From: Spinacia oleracea
Taxonomy: Eukaryota; Streptophyta; Magnoliopsida; Caryophyllales; Amaranthaceae
Assembly (NCBI RefSeq): GCF_020520425.1
Contig: NC_079487.1
Span: forward strand, 132,392,385-132,456,384
Length of the DNA: 64,000 nucleotides
Direction: 5' to 3'
The notes under the pieces: model-generated
Told to the model about the DNA's origin: nothing
What the model saw: only the letters and a program-made list of their open reading frames with translations
Database searches by the model: none
Shown: positions 14,235 through 26,700 of the stretch, piece by piece
Numbering within the stretch: the first letter of the stretch is position 1
Layout: each line of letters begins with the position of its first letter
Translations under genes and position numbers: made by a program

Positions 14235-16577
14235 TTTATAAAATATTAAAAAACAGTAAAAAAGTAAAAAAGAACACAAAATAATTATAAAAAAAGAACA
14301 ACAACTTTTTTAGAAAACAAAAAGAACAAAATCAAAAGAAAAATAAAATAAAAAACTCAAAAAAATTTATGAAAAAAAGGCAACAAAAAAAAGAACAAGA
14401 GAACAAAACACATGAAAAAGAACAATTTTTTCTTTTTCCTTATCATACAAAAGAACAGAATGAAAGGGACGAAAAGAACAACAAATCTATGTTCTTTTAT
14501 TAGTTGTATTTGTTCTTTTCAAACCACTTAGTGTTCTAATTAAAAAGACAAAATCGACGATATTTTGATGCACTTAAAACTAGATCTATATTTTTATTTA
14601 AATGTATTTTTGTTCTTATCCATCGCATCAGATCTACGTTCTTTTATTGAGTGTTATTTGTTCTATTCAAACGATTTTATGTTCTAATTAAAAAAGACGA
14701 AACGACGATTTTTTGATGCACCTAAAAATAAATCTATAAAAAAAAAGTATTTTTGTTCTTTTACCCCGAATCAGACTATGTTCTTTTTTAAGTGTTATGT
14801 GTTCTTTTCAAACCATTATATGTTCTTTTTTTCACAATCTATGTACGTTGATATAAAAGAACAAACTATGTTGATTTAAAAGAACAAACTATGTTGATGC
14901 CACAGTAAAAGTAAAGTTGTGAAAAGAACATTACAATTTGAAAAGAACATTAGAGGAAAGAACAAGGAAACGTACCTTAAACACTTGATCAACATTTATC
15001 AGGAGCATCAATATCTTTTAATAAATCTTCAAAAACTGATCTCAATCCTCGAAAAATATCACGCTCTCCAGATATTCTCTTGTTTCGAAAACTAGCCAAA
15101 TTGAACTAGTGTTTTTCTTAATTCACTCATTTTTCAAACGAAGGAGAAACATTCAGAAAGAATTTTAGAGAGAGAATAAGGAGAAAACATATTTTTTACT
15201 CTTTCACTCACCATCTCACTCTTTCTCTCTCAAAAAATCTCTCTTATGTTGAGAGAATATAAATCCTCTCCTCTTTCTCTCTCTAAAATGTATTTATAAA
15301 ATGACTAATGATTATGATTCATAAGTACAATTATTATATATATAGTTGCTGGAAAATAGAAAATGAAAAAATAGGAAGTAGAATCAAAGAATAACAAAGA
15401 AGGAGAAAGGAAAAATTCTTAAAGAGTGTATAATGAGAACTATGCACGTGTTTTTATTTTGTTCTTTTAACAGAATATTATAAAAAGAACAAATGAAAAG
15501 ACTAAAATAACAAATAGAGAGACTAAAAGAACAAGTCAAGTACCTTGTCCAACAATAATATATGATTCAGAATCATCATTTTGATCATTCTGTTATCAAT
15601 TATCAAGCACATTATTCATAATATCAGGAAAAAATAATAGGTTTAACATGTATAAAACCAAGAAAAAGAACGCAACCAAAAGAACAAAGGATAAATAAAA
15701 AATAAGAAAGAAAAATAACACAATAAAATAAAAAGAACAAGTTATGAAACGCAAATGAAATTGAAAAAAAAAAAGAAAAAAGAACACAATAGAATGAAAG
15801 AACAAATTATGAAACGCAAATGGTCTATTTTTCTACTATAATGAAACTGTTCTTTTAATACGAGCATAAAGAAACTGTTCTTTTAATACGAGCATATGTT
15901 CTTTTAATACGTAAAACTGTTCTTTTCTGGAAAAAAATCGTAATTACATAATCCAAATCTTCAAAATCAGCGATTTCAACGAAATCAGCGTGTTGTTACA
16001 TAATTTGATTCATTAAAATCATCAAAACCATCAAAACTCGATTATTACAAAAACAAAATCATCAAAATCATCAAACACACGATTATTACAAAATCAAAAT
16101 CATCAAAACCTAGAATTTATTATTTCAAAATTGAAAAATTACCTCCCAAAATCTGATTATCAGCTACAGAATTCAGATTTGAAGAAGAAGAAACGGTTTA
16201 ATTTGATGTTGAAGCAGAAAAATCAACGAATTTTTGGGAATTTTTACTACTTTCTCACTCTAAGAACCATTTTAGAAAACCTAGTTCATACTTTATCTCT
16301 CCTCTTCACAATTTGAGTTCAAAACATAAAATCTAGAAGAATATATATCGCAAGAAGAAAGCAAATCGAATAAAAAACGCGAAATACAGAGCTGAAAAGA
16401 ACATAGCTTTTAATGTTCTTTTGTTCTAGGGTATTGTTCTTTTGCTCAAGGAAAATGTTCTTTTATTCCAGGGATTTAATGAAACACGCGCGTTTTATGT
16501 GTTTTTTATGTCGTTTTGTTTCCGGTGCACCTAGAGCACGGTGCACACGCCTGCACCATCAAATTTGCGGTAATTTA

Positions 16578-16891
16578 GGGCTAGTTTGGTTGACATGTTA
16601 ATTTAATTCCTATAGGAAGTTGTAATTCAAGGAAAATTACTTCCCTTGTCAAATTCATGGGAATTTCCTTAATTTGTTTTGACAACATGGGAATTAGAAA
16701 TTCCCATGAATTTTGATTGACCAAGGAGGAGCTAGGTAAATTAACTTTCCATGTTTTGTAGGAATTCCAACTTCCCATGAATTCCAACTTCCTCCATTTT
16801 TACTTTTTTATGTCAATCAAACAACTACACTATTTATAAATTCCCATTAATTTACACTTCCCCCATTTTTAATTGTCAACCAAACAACCCC
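16578..16891. mobile_element. Tourist-like MITE (PIF/Harbinger)
   Basis: Ends GGGCTAGTTTGGTTGACA and, inverted, GGGGTTGTTTGGTTGACA. A 3-base TTA duplication flanks it (16575-16577 and 16892-16894). It landed inside the right target duplication of the 4.4-kb element, so it is younger than that element. Confidence 0.85.
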
Positions 16892-16894
16892 TTA

Positions 16895-17748
16895 ATCCTA
16901 TACCGTTAAATACGAGTACTCCGTATTACTTAATGAGTTTGGAGATGCGGCATGCTGTGATTTGTCAGCAAACACATCACAGCGCAATTTTTGTTTGCGT
17001 GCCTTCGATCTATGGTATTTTACTGTACATCCAATCCAGTACGTAAAAAGTGAAAAATAAAACTTGCTTAAGGTAAAAAGTGACCCAAACTAAAGATATA
17101 AGTGAACCCGACCAAAGATATGAGTGACCTTATTCGAGAACTGAAGTTACCTTACTCAAGGATAAATGTGACCACCAATGAAAAATATGACCCTAACAAT
17201 AAACAATGAAGTGACCCCCACTCAAGAATTATATGTTTGTTACAAGTTATAACTATAACCAATATCAACAATGAGAATATATCAATACACAACTACACAA
17301 GTGTAATACAGGTAGTAGGCTATATGGGGCTTGAACCAACACCATGTGCAATATTATACATTACTTTATCATTTAAGCTAATAGCCTTAAAAATAAGGTA
17401 ACTTATAACTATAATAAAGAAAACTAATAACATTAATAAGGGTAACTAAAATAATAGAACATGTGTGGATAACCTTTCTCTTTTAGGCCGCCACACAATA
17501 TATTATCGTAGATCAGCCTTTCTGAAAAGTTTGTGTTTATGTATCATTTTAAAAAAAAAAAGTACCATTTTATTAAAAAAAAAAGAGTACCATTTCGTTA
17601 AAAGGAGTTGCATTTCGTTAAAAATATAGTACCATTTCATTAAAACATTTACCATTTTATTGAATTTTTTTGCTGAATAACAGACTGCGATTTTTACTTC
17701 CTCATTATCCAAGTATCCTAATTCAACGTTAATATCGTAACTCTACGA
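16895..17748. other. Intergenic, no gene seen
   Basis: AT-rich. Contains loosely repeated AAGTGACC motifs (about 17050-17220) and repeated GTACCATTTCGTTAAAA-like units (about 17560-17670). No supported coding region. Confidence 0.5.
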
Positions 17749-17866
17749 GGATCAAGGTTGACCTAGTGGTTATAAGACTCTTTTTCCACCCCTGTGATAG
17801 GGGTTTGATTCTCACCCCTTAAAATCTTTCTTGTAAGGGAATTCTCCTTACCAAAAAAAAAAAAAT
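17749..17866 (+). mobile_element. tRNA-derived SINE with poly(A) tail
   Basis: GACCTAGTGGTTATAAGAC (A-box-like) and GGGGTTTGATTCTCACCCC (B-box-like) are followed by a short body and a 13-A tail at about 17853-17865. It differs from the SINEs at 2807 and 4160, so it is a separate family. Confidence 0.68.
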
Positions 17867-18025
17867 ATATATACATATAGTAGCCCTACCGTAACTTTTT
17901 TTTCCAGAGTTATATGTTGACCGACACTTGAAGGTATAATATAAATAATAAAGTGGGGGAATAAGTAATAAACAAATAAAGAAAAAGATGGTGGAAAAAA
18001 TATATTTCACAAATTCTTATTTATA

Positions 18026-18340
18026 AGTGGTGTACATTAAATATTGTACACCGAAATAAAAGTTAACTCAAAATACTTAAAAGTTAACCTTATATAATGC
18101 AAAAGTTATCTATTTTTTTTAGTGATAATTTTTTTTCATTTTAATAAAAAAATATTTATTCAATATCACTAATAATGTATAATATTAATCCTTTAACCCT
18201 TAAAAATGTTAATCCATCAAATTTTGTTATAATATAAAAGTTAAATTAAAACATATTAAAAGTTACAAAAAAAATAGTTAAAAATTTACAAAAAATTGGT
18301 TAAAAGTTATCTTGGTGTACAATAAATTTATTGTACATAT
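18026..18340. mobile_element. MITE with palindromic ends
   Basis: The left end GTGTACATTAAATATTGTAC and the right end (minus strand: ATGTACAATAAATTTATTGT followed by ACACCAAGATAA) form inverted repeats, each of which is itself nearly palindromic. Target duplication not identified. Confidence 0.6.
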
Positions 18341-18458
18341 GATGCGCGCAAGACCTTTTGAAAGTATTTTAATTAAAGTAGAGAGGGGTCCGTTTATTGT
18401 AGTAGTGGCCCCATAGGAAAGTGCAATATATTAAATAATTTGCGAGTAGTTAGAAAAT

Positions 18459-18590
18459 TTACCAAAAATAGAAATGTAATCCCTAAATAAATACGGCCGC
18501 AATGGTTTATGTAAGAGGTAGTCTACATCGTTGGTCACCAGCGACAAACTGACCAAAAATAGAAATGTAATCCCTAAATAAATACGGCCA
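18459..18590. repeat. Tandem duplication, unit about 91 bp
   Basis: The block ACCAAAAATAGAAATGTAAT followed by CCCTAAATAAATACGGCC occurs at about 18461-18498 and again about 18552-18589. Confidence 0.85.
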
Positions 18591-18719
18591 TCGTTGGTCG
18601 CATGGCCGGACTGAAAAGTTCAAAACATGTCCAGTACAGGTCCACAGGCTGTCGGGCCAGATCGGGACGGGCCGTCGTGCTTGATGAATAATGGTGATAG
18701 GGAAGAAAGAAGTGGAGAA

Positions 18720-19600
18720 CCAATAAACCATGTTTTAAGAAAAAACCTAACCATGGTTAATATAGTTTAACTAATTTATTAATTAAAATCATCGATCATA
18801 AGGTCATGGGAAGGAAAAACTAAGAAAAAAAGCTACCAATAATAATAATAAATAGTTTTGTTGGTTACCATTGAGAAAATATAATAGTATAAGGCTATTA
18901 TTGAGAATTCCCCAAAAAATAGTATAAGGCTATTAGTGAGACAGTAACGTAGATACTAATTAATAAGTGGATTTACTTTGATTGTATCACGCATTCTTGC
19001 ATCTCCTCTTCTGGGAAACAATTGCAACGAAATTATAACCCAAATTTTGGTACAACAAGAAAACCCCTAACCAGATATTTACCCGACCTGACAAAACCGA
19101 CCATAGATTTGACTCGATAATTCTTTATCCGAATCTAGACTTATATTTATCCGCGCAAATCACCAATCATTCACTCCTTTTGGAACTCTTCTTGAAAAAA
19201 ATTGTTAGTTACTCTCCTTTTGTGGATTATGCTTGCAATTCTTGCTAGTAACTTGAAGTTGACGTTGTTCTACCCTTGATCATAATAAGATCAATTTGTT
19301 GATATGTTCAATTATAGCAAATAATGAGTCATATTTGTATAGATTTTTTTAGGCTTTGCATAATAGTTCATATTCGAGCATTAATTTATTTAGTTTCTTT
19401 GAGGTAACAATGATGCTAATCGAGAGTGTTTAGCATTGTCAAACAACATTTTCATTAACACAATAATAAACCATAAATTTCATTATCGGATAATTAAATT
19501 ACATACTCCGTACAATATAGAATCGAAACCTTCTCTAGATTTTACTCCGCTTAACATTGTTGTTGGTAAATTAGTTTGGCGGTGTTAACGGTTAAGAATC
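18720..19600. other. Intergenic, no gene seen
   Basis: AT-rich. The block ATAGTATAAGGCTATTA is repeated at about 18884 and 18919. No open frame of interest. Confidence 0.5.
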
Positions 19601-19881
19601 GTAATTTAGAAGGTGGACCATGGTGCACATAGAGCATGGTGCACCTTAAGAACACTAGTATATAATTGAAAGAACATCTGATTACGAGAAAAAGAACATG
19701 AGTATTTTTTTTATTTAGGTTTTTAATAAATAGTAAAATAACATATTATTTTTATAACAAAAAAGTGAAATATTATATCGCATGTTCTTTTGCCGTAGTG
19801 TCATGTTCTTTTGCTTATACACATATGTTCTTTTGGTGCACCATGATCTATGTGCACCACGGTCCATAGTCCACGGGTTGA
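19601..19881. mobile_element. Small MULE-like MITE related to the 12.2-16.6 kb element
   Basis: The left end contains GGACCATGGTGCACATAGAG then CATGGTGCACC; the right end read on the minus strand has GGACCGTGGTGCACATAGAT then CATGGTGCACC. Inside, AAAGAACAT occurs near the left and ATGTTCTTTT near the right, the same motif set as the larger element. TTAAGAAT flanks both sides (19593-19600 and 19882-19889), a probable target duplication. Confidence 0.75.
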
Positions 19882-20196
19882 TTAAGAATGAAAAGAAAGG
19901 AAGAGTAAGAATGTCTGACTTTATTCAATGGGGAATGCGAGTGCTTGATTTTATTGACTTGAAACTCAATTCCATTGCTCATACACAGAAATAGGAAGTA
20001 CATATTTATAAGAAACTATACATCCGTGATACCGACTTTAGTAACTTCTTTCTTGATCATTCTACAGTTCTAATTACTACTACGTACTGTTCTTACTTTG
20101 CTTGGTAGATTATTCTAGACTTAATCCTTTTTCCTTCCGGCCAGATTTTCCTTCCGTTTACTTTTATTACCGCCATTTCAAAAAAATCAATATGCT

Positions 20197-20455
20197 TTTC
20201 ATTTTGTCCGTTTTATAATGTTCTTTACCCTTTACTTTATTCTATTTTTTGACATGAAAATTTACTACCTTACCCTTCTTACCCCCACAATATTTACAAT
20301 TTTCCATTTACTTTATTTTACTTTATTCATTTTTTTTACACATTTCTCTTACTTTATCCATATTAATTATATTTAACCAACATTTCTACCATTGTCTTAA
20401 TATTTGTGCAAATAGTAACTGTAAAGATCTTTCTGAAACGGAGATAGTACAACTT
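20197..20455. mobile_element. Uninterrupted copy of the MITE at 4680-5307
   Basis: Starts near TTTGTCCGTTTTATAATG and ends near TGAAACGGAGATAGTA. The body matches the split copy at 4.7-5.3 kb and lacks the 4850-5219 insertion. Confidence 0.65.
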
Positions 20456-20982
20456 TATGTGGGGCATAAATGGAGGTCAAAACGTGAGCTTATTTAAAAA
20501 AACTGATCAAACCAATTGACATTTGAACGGAAGCAATTGAATGTTAACTCGTCGTAAATTTAAAATCCGAATACGAACCGCGCCCCCTAAGAGACTATAA
20601 CCCGATTTGAATCCGATAACAATTAAACTATTGATCCTGCATCCAATCCGGTAACAATCTGTGCGTAAAATCGATTTTACACTATCTCTAAAAGAACAAT
20701 TGTTTACCGTTGGCTATTACAGATGGCAAACGGAAGTTATGGTTATCCCCTCTCCCGTATTAACTTTTGAATTTTGAGTAGCGGATAGCCATTGATGCAA
20801 CAGAAGTAACAAATCTCCATTGATGTATGTCTTTCCCTAATTTCAATAAAACCTGTCTAGCCCGTGGTTTATACCCACCACGATTAATATAGCTTTGCAC
20901 CAGCACGACACCATTGAAATTTGTTGCAACAACACCTTTCCGGGTTAACTAACTTTGTTGCAGGCAATCTCAATGGAATGAT

Positions 20983-21122
20983 TGATACGGGATCACAGGA
21001 GAACCATCCCCAAAAGCTAGCTCAAGGGTAGAAGAACCCATGATCCTATATAAATTCCACATCAGTCACCCATATGACCGATGTGGAACTTAAGTCCCAT
21101 AACCTTACAATGAACCGTAACA
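20983..21122 (-). mobile_element. Solo-LTR-like fragment (LTR or TRIM retroelement)
   Basis: A 140-base insertion starting TG and ending CA, absent from the matching sequence at 33 kb. It contains a TCCACATCGG-type motif common in plant LTRs when read on the minus strand. It has no internal region. Family assignment is tentative. Confidence 0.5.
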
Positions 21123-21231
21123 CTAAAAGGGGTATTTGAGGGATTAGGCATATTCATTCATTAATTTTAGCACAAGGTTGATCACGTAAACTGACAAGGT
21201 ATAATTAATAATTTGCCTTATGTAGGACAAC

Positions 21232-22277
21232 TAGGGGTGTCAAATCGGATCAACGGATCGGGTTTGGGTCAGACTCATCGGATTCGGGTTGAAACGAATC
21301 GGATTGGAGCGGATTAATTTGGCTAACGGGTCGGATCGGATCGGATTGAAAACTTAATGGACCGGATCGGGTCGGATTTTTTATTCACGGATTCATATCG
21401 GATCGGGTTGTAAACGGGTCGGATTGTAGTCGGTTTGGGTCGGATCGGATCGGATTGGAATACGACGGATTGTTAACGGGTTTAGTCGGACTATAACGGG
21501 TTCGGGTTTATGTCGGTCGGATTCATATCGGATCGGATTCATTTCGGGTCGGATTCCTATCGGATCGGATTCATTTCGGATCGGATTCATATCGGATCGG
21601 ATTAATCGGTAACAGACTAAAACAGTTTGGATTGAAACTAATTTAGTCTGGTTACATTGGATTCAGTTTTATATTGGTTCGGGTAATTATCGGATTGGGT
21701 TATTTGGTAGCGGGTTGGAATTTGGGTCAGTTCGGTTCCAAATTATATATTATCATATCGATGACTTAATTAGGGGACGAAAATAATAACTAACTTTTAA
21801 AAGTAATAAGAATTTAAGATTAGTAGTATAAGTTATTGAATATATTATTATATCGATGGGTTGGAATTAGTTCGGATTAAACAGGTCACAGATTAAAAAC
21901 GGATCGGATTAAAAACGGATCAGATTAAACGGGTCACGGGTTGAAACGGGTCGGATTAAACGGGTCACAGATTAAAAACGGATCGGATTAAACGGATATT
22001 CCTCGGGTTGGAACGGATTCGGATTGAAACGGATCGGATCATAAACGGGTTTCGGATCGCTTCGGATCGGATTAAATGGATCCGGATTGTCACGGATCGG
22101 TCTGTTAACGGATTCGGATCTTAATCGGATCAATACTAACGGGTTGGATCAGATTCGGGTTGAATATAATCGGATCGGATTTCGGATTTTAACTCGCGGG
22201 TTCTAAACGGTTCGGATTCTAAACGGTCGGACAAACCCATCGGGTTCACTGGGTCGGATTGAGAATTGACCCCCCTA
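21232..22277. mobile_element. Non-autonomous hAT element filled with CGGATCGG-type repeats
   Basis: Starts TAGGGGTGTCAA and ends TTGACCCCCCTA (inverted). A perfect 8-base duplication, AGGACAAC, flanks it (21224-21231 and 22278-22285). The uninserted site TTTAGGACAACAGAGAG is present at about 33231-33247. The interior is about 1 kb of degenerate GGATCGGATT/CGGGTCGGATT units in one orientation. No transposase. Confidence 0.93.
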
Positions 22278-22478
22278 AGGACAACAGAGAGTTTCTCATT
22301 TAGTATAAACTGGAGAGTGGTGACCCTTGCAACAAAAGTTATGGACATAGTCGCCATGGCCATGGGTCATAAGTCATACGTAGTAGTAATTAAGTTACTA
22401 ACTCATAAGAGCAAAATTTGCAAAATTATAAATTTACAAAATTAAAGAAACTCAATTGAAATAAGAGCAAGATCCGAG

Positions 22479-23281
22479 CTCTGTTCTGCTTGACTTATTT
22501 TGATTTATTTTAGATAAGATAAGTTTCGAAAAGATTAGATGAGTTAAATAAGTTTTTAATATAAATTCAGTAAAAATAAGTTAATTTCAGACAAAATAAT
22601 TATTTTCAGATAAAATAAGTTTTTGTCCAGATAAAATAAATTCAGATAATATAAATTCAATCAGAATAAGTCCAATAGAAGGTGTATTATGTTTCTCCCC
22701 TCTCTCCCTCTTTTTTCTCTTTTTAGTATTTACAAAAATTAGGTTTTCTAGGGCGGAAATAGCCAATTTTCTTCGGAAATTTGGTTATTTACGCCCCATT
22801 CTCTTTCAATTCGGTTGTACTTTTTCGTTAGATTTCAATAAAACTACATAGTTTCAGTGTAGTAGTGTAGTAAGTACCCTTATGGTGGGTTTGATTGTTT
22901 TAGTGTAGTAAGTACCCCTATGGTGGGTTTGTTTTTAGTTAAGTTTTGTGTGTTTAGTTTAGTTCAGATTGTTTCTTTGGTAAATATTTATGCAGGATCG
23001 AAGAGGATGTCAATCTTTCGACGAATCAGACAGAAATCATATTTGTCACGGCTACAACAGAGCTATAGACCCCCTCGTCAATGAAGGTTGTAAATCACAG
23101 CGATATGAAAGAGGTATACAGAATATTTGATATACTACGATCGTAGCTATGGTGAAAGGAAGTTTTTATTTGATTCGATTGTTATGTATTTGTTAGATTT
23201 AAATCTTTATGTAGATATCGTATGACTTTTTATCAATGAATTAATTAATTTATCAAAAAAAATAAGTCCAATAGAACAGAG
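22479..23281. mobile_element. MITE split by a retroposed insertion
   Basis: The left end CTCTGTTCTGCTTGACTTAT pairs with the inverted right end (CTCTGTTCTATTGGACTTAT). Its AT-rich body (GATAAAATAAGT repeats) is interrupted by the 580-base insert at 22681-23260. Superfamily and outer target duplication not determined. Confidence 0.6.
22681..23260 (+). mobile_element. Unidentified retroposed sequence with 16-bp target duplication
   Basis: A perfect 16-base repeat AATAAGTCCAATAGAA flanks it (22665-22680 and 23261-23276). The insert ends in an A run (6-8 A), starts with pyrimidine-rich leader-like sequence (CTCCCCTCTCTCCCTC), and has an internal 23-base near-repeat (GTGTAGTAAGTACCC..TATGGTGGGTTTG, two copies at about 22866 and 22905). 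No tRNA-like promoter and no protein I recognise. This fits LINE-machinery copying of some RNA, either a processed transcript or an unknown SINE/LINE tail. Confidence 0.8.
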
Positions 23282-23753
23282 TGATAGCCCACCAATCCCA
23301 AAAATTACAGAAACTTAATTGAAATACGACCAGGATTTGCCACCGATTTGGAGTTAGCGCGTGATTAATTAGGTGCGATGAATGTTTCTCCAAGTAATTG
23401 TCCAGCACCCTAACGTCAGTGTAAGGCCCATTATATAGGTAATAGGACCCATTCACCTCCATTGGCCTCTATATAGATTATAAAGAGCACAGGTCCAATG
23501 CTTTTTCCAATCAATTAAAGTTAGATTGAATAACAAAAGTCACAAAATCACCAACAATAATACTCCAATATTCACTACAACTCTCTCTCTCTCCTCTGTT
23601 CTCCAATACACTTGAATACCCTACCAACTCTTCTTTACGGCCAACATAAAACAACCATTCTTCTCTTACTTTTCTCTCTCTCAAATCTCAATCTATCCCT
23701 TTTTCTCTCTCTAAAATCTCAATCTATTACCGCAGAAGAACTGAAAATCTAAA

Positions 23754-26700
23754 ATGGCTGACAACAAGGTGAATCCGATTGACAACGCAATGGGTCTGCT
23801 TCGTCTTCGTGTCGTTCGTGGTATTAATCTTGCTATTCGTGATGTTAAGAGTAGTGATCCTTATGTCGTTGTTCGTCTTGGCAAACAGGTACACTTCTAT
23901 TTCATTCCTTTTATCTCATTTTCGATCTCTTTACCTCCATTGCTATTCCCCTCCTTCTGGAATTAATTTGAACCTGACAACTAATCTCACAAGGAGTATA
24001 GTCAGCTTGTTTTGTTTCTGCTTAATTTCTGTCATACTTCTATGTGTTAATTTTAATATAATTTTTTGGATTATCGATTACCCCCCCAAAAAAAGTCGGA
24101 ATCTGAAAATGCACCGTTGAATAAAAATGAGAAGAAAAAACAGAAGTCGCTTTAAATTCTGCTTTAACTTATTTCGTGTCGGGCTAACTTCATTTAGACC
24201 AACTAATTAATCAATTTTATAACTTAATTACGCTTATTTAAAGTTAGTGGATGTTATAACCGACTCTTTCCGTGTATTTAAAAATCTTTGTCTTAATTGA
24301 AAAGTTAATTAATAAATATAGCCGGATTTTCTGGTTGAGCCAAACCCAACCTGAAACACTAGTTTGACATAGAGCTTTTAAAATATGTCATCTGGTCGGG
24401 TCTAGGTCGGGTCATAATCAGGTCAGATCATATCGGATTACTTTATCACTCTGGTTCAAAGCGGGTTGGTTTTCTGTAGGTCATATCGAGTTATTTTTTC
24501 TATTTCGGGTGCAAATCGAGTTAGGATCGATTCATGCTCAAATTGGGTTAAATTTTGAATTTTGGTCATTGCAGCAGTTAATGTTTGTCACGGTTAACAT
24601 GGAAAAGAAAACCTTGTCTATAGAGGCGTACTGCGTACACGGTTCTCTAGTTTTCTAACGTAGGCACGAGGTAAAGCTTTGTATTAATTACGGATCGAGT
24701 AAACACTAAATAGGCTATTGATAAGTAATAAAGACATTGACAACACTTCAAAAAAACTTTTGACAATTTTATAATTTCACGTAACATTTAACTCCGTATA
24801 CTATTATTTGATAGAGAAGATGACGTAAAAATTAGGACAAAGGACGAATTTTCCACGTGAAATGGGCCGTCTAGGTAGACGAAGTTCGTAACATAGAAGA
24901 TGGTAAATGAAGTAATTTGACTGGAATCTGTGGATAAGGTAGTCAAACCTCAAACCTCATAATTATATTTTATATTATGCCCCTCTATTTGAATTGTCAT
25001 AGATAGAGTCTGACTAATTGCTTAATTAATAAATCGGCGTTGTCAATAGTGTGACATTTGACATTAGTCCGGCCACTAATAACATTTCGCCTTCTGTTAA
25101 TTGCTTAACTATCTACCTAAAATGGATTCTACTACATGTACACCTAGTGTACAATTCATTTTGTACACCATGTTTTTCTATTAGTTGAAATGACATGTTT
25201 ACTGCTTTTCATTCTCATTTTTTAGTGGATTTGATAATGTGTCAACAAATTAATGGTGGTGTACATGAGAAACTTGTATACTAGGTGTACATGTAATCTT
25301 TTCCACCCAAAACACCCTGATGCTTATTAGTAATTAATTGGGATAAATAACGGATTTTACAGTATTGGTTAAGTATTAAATTAATACTCTTGTTCATGTA
25401 ATTCTTTCTCAGAAACTCAAGACTCGTATCATTAAGAAATCTCTTAATCCGGAGTGGAATGAAGATCTAACTCTCTGTGTTACGGATCCCAATGAATCAA
25501 TTAAATTTGTAAGTACACTTAACTTTATACCAATTTCTTCATGTCTATCAAATGAAATGAAGCAAAACATAATGCAATCTTGCTTTTTTGTTGTTGATAT
25601 TTTCCCGTTAATCATGGAAGCATTTTATGTGGCTCTAGATGTTTTTTTAACAAAATCTTTTTTCTAGATTAAAGCTGATCCTGTAATCAGCATTATGTAA
25701 AGTCTCAACTACGTAAACAATAGCTTTTGCTTATTCTTTTTGGCTTTCACTGGGACCCATACTTTTTAAACTGGACAATCTTGACACCTTTCTAGTTATG
25801 TGATGGATACGCGGCATATGCTTGTGATGTATAGATGTCAAAAACTGATCCGATCCGAATACCCGATTGAATTCGTAATTGATCATGGTCTAAAATTTTG
25901 GTAAAATAGATAATCCGAAACCCGACTTGTACTGGACCAGAAAAAATCGATAATCGATTTTAACCCGATGTTGTATAACCTAAACCCGACGGAAAGATGA
26001 TCGATAACTGAATTAACCCACTGAACAATGACCTTAGCCCGATTTTTACACATAACCTGTTAGTTACTTGACTTGTGGGATAAATATATTATGCTTGAAT
26101 ATTTGAGATGACCAAATCAGTTATCGACTTGATCTTAATCCACCGAGAGTGAACTCGGCCTAAATTTTAACCGACTCGAAAATTATTCGATCAGAACTTG
26201 ACTCCAAGCCCGAGATTAACTGCTACAAATCCGATTTAAACCCGACTATATAAGACCCAAACCTGGAATTGGACCCGATCTGTATATGAAATGGGAAAAA
26301 CCCGACATGGCCCGACCAAAAACCAACCCAAGTGATAAAATAACATGATATGACCCGAGATCACCCAACCCGGACCTGACCCGATGACTTTTTTTTGACA
26401 GCTTTGTGATGTAGACGTGATTTTATCCTAGACATCTTTCTAGTTTTGTGAAGCACCTAAGTAATTTCGAATTTTGACTAATTGTCGATCATTTGTGTGT
26501 GAAATTGATCAGTTTGTTTACGACCATGACGTATTCTCCTTGGATGACAAAATGGGAGACGCAGAGTTTGATATCAAGCCATTTTTGGAAGCAGTGAAGA
26601 TGAATCTTCAAGGTGTTCCAGATGGAATAGTCGTCACAAAAGTTAAACCAGACAGGGAAAACTGCATTGCAGAAGAAAGCTCGATTGTTTGGAAAGATGG

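Larger units (their letters stand above)
12174..16569. mobile_element. Large Mutator-like element (non-autonomous) with palindromic ends
   Basis: The left end (GATGGTGCAGGGGCCTGCAC, then GTAGATCTAC, then GTGCACC) and the right end read on the minus strand (GATGGTGCAGGCGTGTGCAC, then CGTGCTCTAG, then GTGCACC) form inverted repeats. Flanking GTAATTTA occurs at 12166-12173 and 16570-16577, a probable 8-9-base target duplication. The interior has dozens of AAAGAACA / TGTTCTTT motifs, mainly AAAAGAACAT near the left end and ATGTTCTTTT near the right, as expected of subterminal transposase sites. No transposase frame is visible. It is interrupted by the element at 12486-14234; without that it would be about 2.6 kb. 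Exact outer ends are uncertain by a few bases. Confidence 0.72.
20849..22366 (-). pseudogene. Broken duplicate of an MTP-C4 exon with flanking introns
   Basis: The sequence matches 33001-33325 in the MTP-C4 gene of this window: intron, exon 11, and intron. In the exon counterpart (20853-20920) I count 62 of 68 identical bases. The exon acceptor AG is changed to AA and the donor is changed from GTATGT to GTTTTA, so it cannot splice as the parent does. Two later insertions divide it: an LTR-like piece at 20983-21122 and a hAT element at 21232-22277. No other MTP-C4 exon lies beside it. Confidence 0.9.

Noticed and set aside
15596-15805. Phe-rich 69-codon frame on the minus strand
   Set aside because: Arises from the AAAGAACA/A-rich interior of the large MULE-like element.
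21232-22277. The GGATCGGATT block as a centromeric or telomeric-type satellite
   Set aside because: It is bounded by hAT ends and an 8-bp duplication, so it is the core of a transposon.
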